Positions 44,990 to 48,018 of a stretch of DNA of 48,018 nucleotides are shown here, one piece after another. This DNA is from an uncultured beta proteobacterium (GTDB lineage: Bacteria; Pseudomonadota; Gammaproteobacteria; Burkholderiales; Nitrosomonadaceae), in NCBI GenBank assembly GCA_900696615.1, contig CAADGS010000050.1, positions 1 through 48,018 of the forward strand. The letters run 5' to 3'. Every line of letters starts with the position of its first letter. Position 1 is the stretch's first letter. Made by a program: the position numbers and the translations under genes. The notes beneath the pieces were generated by a model that had not been told where the DNA came from, ran no database searches, and worked only from the letters and a program-made list of their open reading frames with translations.

Positions 44990-46141
44990 TCAGTTGTGCT
45001 TGGGTTCTACCGCGGCGCCGGTTTTGATGCCATCTTGATCGAAAGACATCAGCACTTGATTGCCAGCTTCCAATCCGCTGCGGATTTCAGTGAAACTCCA
45101 GTTGCTGAGGCCGATTTCCAGTCGTTGTTCTACCAGCCGGTTATCGGTATCAACAAGCCACACACTATTATTTTGCCGAATGGCCTGTGTTGGAATGCGC
45201 AGCACATCGGTTTTTCGGTCGAGAATAATTTCAACATCGGCACTATAGCCTACCAATAAAGCATCTGTCGGGATATGTTCGAAATCAACTTCAATATCCA
45301 CGGTGCGCGCTTGTTTCTCGATTTCAGTGACATAGGGTGCGATGCGTCGAACGATGCCGGGAAAAATCTTTCCCGGCATCGCATCCAATGTAATGCGTGC
45401 TTCGTGTCCAACTTTGATTTTGGGCGCATCCACTTCATCCATTGGTGCTGTGACATATAAACAGCGGTCGTCAATCAGATCAATGGTTGGCGGTGTCGGA
45501 ATGCCGGGTGGTGAGGGCGTAGTGAATTCGCCTAATTCACCGGTAATTTTGCCAATTACACCGGAAAAAGGCGCAGTGATAATAGTGCGATCAATACCGG
45601 CCTGAGATACGCGGATTTGCGCTTCGGCACGCTTGATATCGGAAATCGCCGCTTCACAACTCGCTTGACGTGAACGAGCATTGGCATTGGCGTCATCGGC
45701 GCGTTGCGAACTAACAAAGCCTTGCTTAACCAATTGTTGTATACGGATTGATTCACGCCGGGCATTATCTGCCAGAATGCAAGTTTCGCGGCGGCGCTCC
45801 TGGGCCATCGCAAGTTGACGTTGCGCCAATTCACGTTGTGCTTGCAAGTCTTGGTTCCATAATTCCAGAAGCACCTGACCTTTATCCACGTGATCGCCTT
45901 CTTTTATCCAGATTTTTGCGATCTGACCGCCGGAAATCGGGGCCAAATTCGATCTTTGACAGGATTTGACCGTGCCTGCACGTGTATTGACAACGGTTGC
46001 TTCCACATCACCTTTGGCAATCGTGGCTAAATCGACTATCAGTGGTTTGGGCCGCATGGAGTACCAACCGGCAATCGCTATGATACATGCTACAGAAATC
46101 AACCCGGTCAGCCGGAGCAGTTTGGTTACCGAGAGCATCAT
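44990..46141 (-). CDS. MacA/HlyD-type periplasmic adaptor
   Basis: 383 residues. An N-terminal membrane anchor (LTGLISVACIIAIAGWYSM) precedes a lipoyl-type half motif (GTVKSCQRSNLAPISGGQIAKIWIKEGDHVDKGQVLLEL), an alpha-hairpin of about 90 residues (AQRELAQRQLAMAQERR to AQIRVSQAGIDR), the matching half motif ITAPFSGVIGKITGELGEF, and beta-barrel domains. This is the membrane-fusion protein of the exporter encoded downstream. A start at 46138 (second ATG) is equally possible. It is divergent from the MutS-like gene across 126 bases. Confidence 0.92.
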   Translation of the reverse strand: MMLSVTKLLRLTGLISVACIIAIAGWYSMRPKPLIVDLATIAKGDVEATVVNTRAGTVKSCQRSNLAPISGGQIAKIWIKEGDHVDKGQVLLELWNQDLQAQRELAQRQLAMAQERRRETCILADNARRESIRIQQLVKQGFVSSQRADDANANARSRQASCEAAISDIKRAEAQIRVSQAGIDRTIITAPFSGVIGKITGELGEFTTPSPPGIPTPPTIDLIDDRCLYVTAPMDEVDAPKIKVGHEARITLDAMPGKIFPGIVRRIAPYVTEIEKQARTVDIEVDFEHIPTDALLVGYSADVEIILDRKTDVLRIPTQAIRQNNSVWLVDTDNRLVEQRLEIGLSNWSFTEIRSGLEAGNQVLMSFDQDGIKTGAAVEPKHN

Positions 46142-46267
46142 TTGAAAGGATGTGCCAGTAAACGAAATGGCATTGTGTTGTGTTTCATTGCAAATTTGCG
46201 TATTTTACACGTTCAATTAAATCTGCTTGCAGAGAAAAGATAAATAAACCTCAAACCAGTTAACCGT

Positions 46268-47899
46268 ATGATTGATATTTGGCGCAAAAAATTCATTTTA
46301 TCTGATTCCGATAAGCCTACGACAATCGACGATATTCGTCCTACCGAAACGGATCATGAAGTACTTGATCCGAAAACATTTGAAGCGATCGAGGCTGAGG
46401 CCTTATTTCGTACCATTGATCGCACGCAAACCGAAGTCGGCCGTTTGGTGTTGTATCGGTCTATCGCCAGGCCCATGCACGATGCGCAAACGCTGCAGCA
46501 AAAGCAGTTGGCATTGCGTGAATTAGCAGAAGATACAGAAATTTGTAATGCTTTGGATCGCTTCATAAACAAAATGGCTGCTAATGAAAAGGCGTTGAAA
46601 TATCTACTGTATGGCGAGTTTTTTGGAGGTTTAGCTACCGAGGAACCGGGCAGTCGCACTGATAAATTGGAATTTGGCGGCTATGGCTATCGCCAGTACA
46701 AAGATGGTACGCAATTTGTAGTAGACCTGGTTGATGGTATGGAAAAAATTCCATTGCCACAATCCGATTATTTGCGCACATTGATTGGCGCTATCCGGGA
46801 TTTTGGGCAGTCCCGTATTTTCGCCTTGATGAAAGGACCGGTTTATACTGCCAGCGGTAAGTTCAGAACTAAAAAAGAAAAATCAACCTTTGATTTGTAC
46901 GCACGCTTCCAGCCAAGTTTCTTGAAGCTCATACCTACGCTTATCTTTTTTGCTGCGTCTTATGGTATTTTGTTTTTCTTTGAAAATTTCATGCCGCAAT
47001 TTAGCGCGTCTTACATCGGTTACGGTATTTTGGCGCTCACTGCGCCAGTATTTCCAATTGTACTGGTAGCAATGGGTATATCCGACCGCGACTCAATCAT
47101 TTATCCATTGCGCAAGCAGTTTCGTGAGAATTTGGAATTGGCCAAGCTTATCGAAGCATTTGGAATGATCGATGAGTTGCTGTCATTTTATCGCTATAGT
47201 CAATCGCATGCAGGCGACAAGATATTGCCGGAAATTCTCGATGAGAAACAGCATCGTTTAACTATTAGCCAAGCCAGGAATCCGCTGTTGATTGAAACGA
47301 TTCCTGAGTATGTGCCGAATGATATTGAGCTGGATGCAGCCGGCCGCCTGCTGATCATTACCGGCCCAAACAGCGGCGGTAAAACCGCATATTGCAAAAC
47401 TGTGGTGCAAATACAGTTGCTTGGGCAAATCGGTTGCTATGTTCCAGCCACGCAAGGGCAGCTCGTTCCGACGGAGCGCATCTATTACCAGGTTCCAGAT
47501 CCCGGTCAACTGAGTGCCGCAATGGGTCGTTTTGGCCATGAGTTGCAGCGCACGCGTGAAATATTCTTTAATTCTACTTCGCGCAGTCTCGTTATATTGG
47601 ATGAATTATCGGAAGGCACAACATTTGAGGAAAAAATGGCTATTTCAGAATACATCCTAAAAGGATTCCATCAACTAGGAGCTAGTACTTTGCTTGTTAC
47701 ACATAACCACGAATTATGCGAATTGTTGCAAAAAGATGGTATTGGCCGTTATCTACAGGTTGAGTTTATTCCTCAAGGTCCCACTCATCGCTTGATCGCA
47801 GGCATATCCAGAGTTAGTCACGCAGATCGCGTTGCCAATGCTATCGGATTTAGCCAGAAAGATGTGGAAGCACACATACAGCGGCAGACAGAGCGATAA
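46268..47899 (+). CDS. Membrane-anchored MutS-like ATPase
   Basis: 543 residues. The C-terminal half is a MutS-family ABC ATPase: Walker A GPNSGGKTA at 366-374 (canonical MutS has GPNMGGKST), Walker B LVILDELSEGTT and a switch histidine in LLVTHNHEL. The N-terminal mismatch-recognition and connector domains of MutS are missing; residues 1-200 look like a lever-type helical region. Two strong membrane segments lie at about 218-240 and 248-272. Similar proteins with unknown function exist among MutS-related proteins; a role in mismatch repair is unlikely with this architecture. Confidence 0.85.
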   Translation: MIDIWRKKFILSDSDKPTTIDDIRPTETDHEVLDPKTFEAIEAEALFRTIDRTQTEVGRLVLYRSIARPMHDAQTLQQKQLALRELAEDTEICNALDRFINKMAANEKALKYLLYGEFFGGLATEEPGSRTDKLEFGGYGYRQYKDGTQFVVDLVDGMEKIPLPQSDYLRTLIGAIRDFGQSRIFALMKGPVYTASGKFRTKKEKSTFDLYARFQPSFLKLIPTLIFFAASYGILFFFENFMPQFSASYIGYGILALTAPVFPIVLVAMGISDRDSIIYPLRKQFRENLELAKLIEAFGMIDELLSFYRYSQSHAGDKILPEILDEKQHRLTISQARNPLLIETIPEYVPNDIELDAAGRLLIITGPNSGGKTAYCKTVVQIQLLGQIGCYVPATQGQLVPTERIYYQVPDPGQLSAAMGRFGHELQRTREIFFNSTSRSLVILDELSEGTTFEEKMAISEYILKGFHQLGASTLLVTHNHELCELLQKDGIGRYLQVEFIPQGPTHRLIAGISRVSHADRVANAIGFSQKDVEAHIQRQTER

Positions 47900-47981
47900 T
47901 CAGAGTGCTTTGTAAATTGTCCAGATTATTTAGGGGATATAAAATCAAATCAGCGATTCAGCGGAAGTACGGGAACGAGCG

Positions 47982-48018
47982 CAACCCTCCAACCCTCCAA
48001 CCCTCCAACCCTCCAACC
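47982..48018. repeat. Octamer tandem repeat (CAACCCTC), cut by window end
   Basis: CAACCCTC is repeated 4.6 times without mismatch from 47982 to the last base and continues beyond the window. It begins about 80 bases after the MutS-like gene, in no visible reading frame. It could be a slipped-strand variable site or part of a longer minisatellite. Confidence 0.9.

Noticed and set aside
46268..47899. Calling the MutS-like gene a mismatch-repair mutS
   Set aside because: The mismatch-recognition and connector domains are missing and membrane helices are present.

Overview
The window looks like a betaproteobacterial chromosome, most probably from the ammonia-oxidising Nitrosomonadaceae (Nitrosomonas-like). 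The reasons are the moderate GC content, the incomplete regulatory PTS (EIIA-Man, HPr and EI without sugar permeases), the metX-metW pair, exosortase A-associated genes, a group III truncated haemoglobin, and a guanidine/'urea carboxylase' operon. No ammonia-oxidation genes lie in the window, so the genus is an inference. There is no phage, CRISPR array or intact insertion sequence.

Layout. 1-1947: the 3' part of a large RTX-type secreted protein with four exact-length 81-residue repeats. 1948-2540: terminator, a perfect 19-bp hairpin, a possible decayed transposase fragment and an inverted repeat just upstream of the PTS genes. 2559-4951: EIIA-Man, HPr, EI. 5092-6861: metX, metW. 7105-7653: unknown lipoprotein. 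7667-16269: promoter, guanidine-I (ykkC) riboswitch and a five-gene operon (APC permease, two DUF1989-type carboxyguanidine deiminase subunits, biotin-dependent carboxylase, allophanate hydrolase). 16791-18404: MFS exporter. 18472-19171: a broken alginate-export-type porin. 19197-23612: an HxlR regulator divergent from pirin, a SnoaL-like protein, a YcaC-like hydrolase and a Tat-exported amidohydrolase. 23776-26933: ffh divergent from ypjD, then an SH3-domain lipoprotein. 26955-29213: a diguanylate cyclase downstream of a group III truncated globin. 29395-31005: malic enzyme. 31188-32840: gltX with tRNA-Ala and tRNA-Glu, all on the minus strand. 33042-35862: exosortase A-associated acyl-CoA ligase and PLP decarboxylase. 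36301-41909: exosortase-associated acyltransferase, PstS-like periplasmic protein, porin and a membrane PAS-GGDEF-EAL protein in a tight row. 41919-46141: a MacAB-like four-gene export system. 46268-47899: a membrane-anchored MutS-like ATPase. The last 37 bases are an octamer tandem repeat that runs off the window.

How the genes work together. The best-supported system is guanidine catabolism: the riboswitch senses guanidine, the permease probably imports it, the carboxylase makes carboxyguanidine, the DUF1989 pair deiminates it to allophanate, and the hydrolase releases ammonia and CO2. In an ammonia oxidiser this would feed both assimilation and energy metabolism. The least explained grouping is 36301-41909, where a small-ligand sensor-like protein and a porin sit between an exosortase-system acyltransferase and a bifunctional c-di-GMP enzyme.
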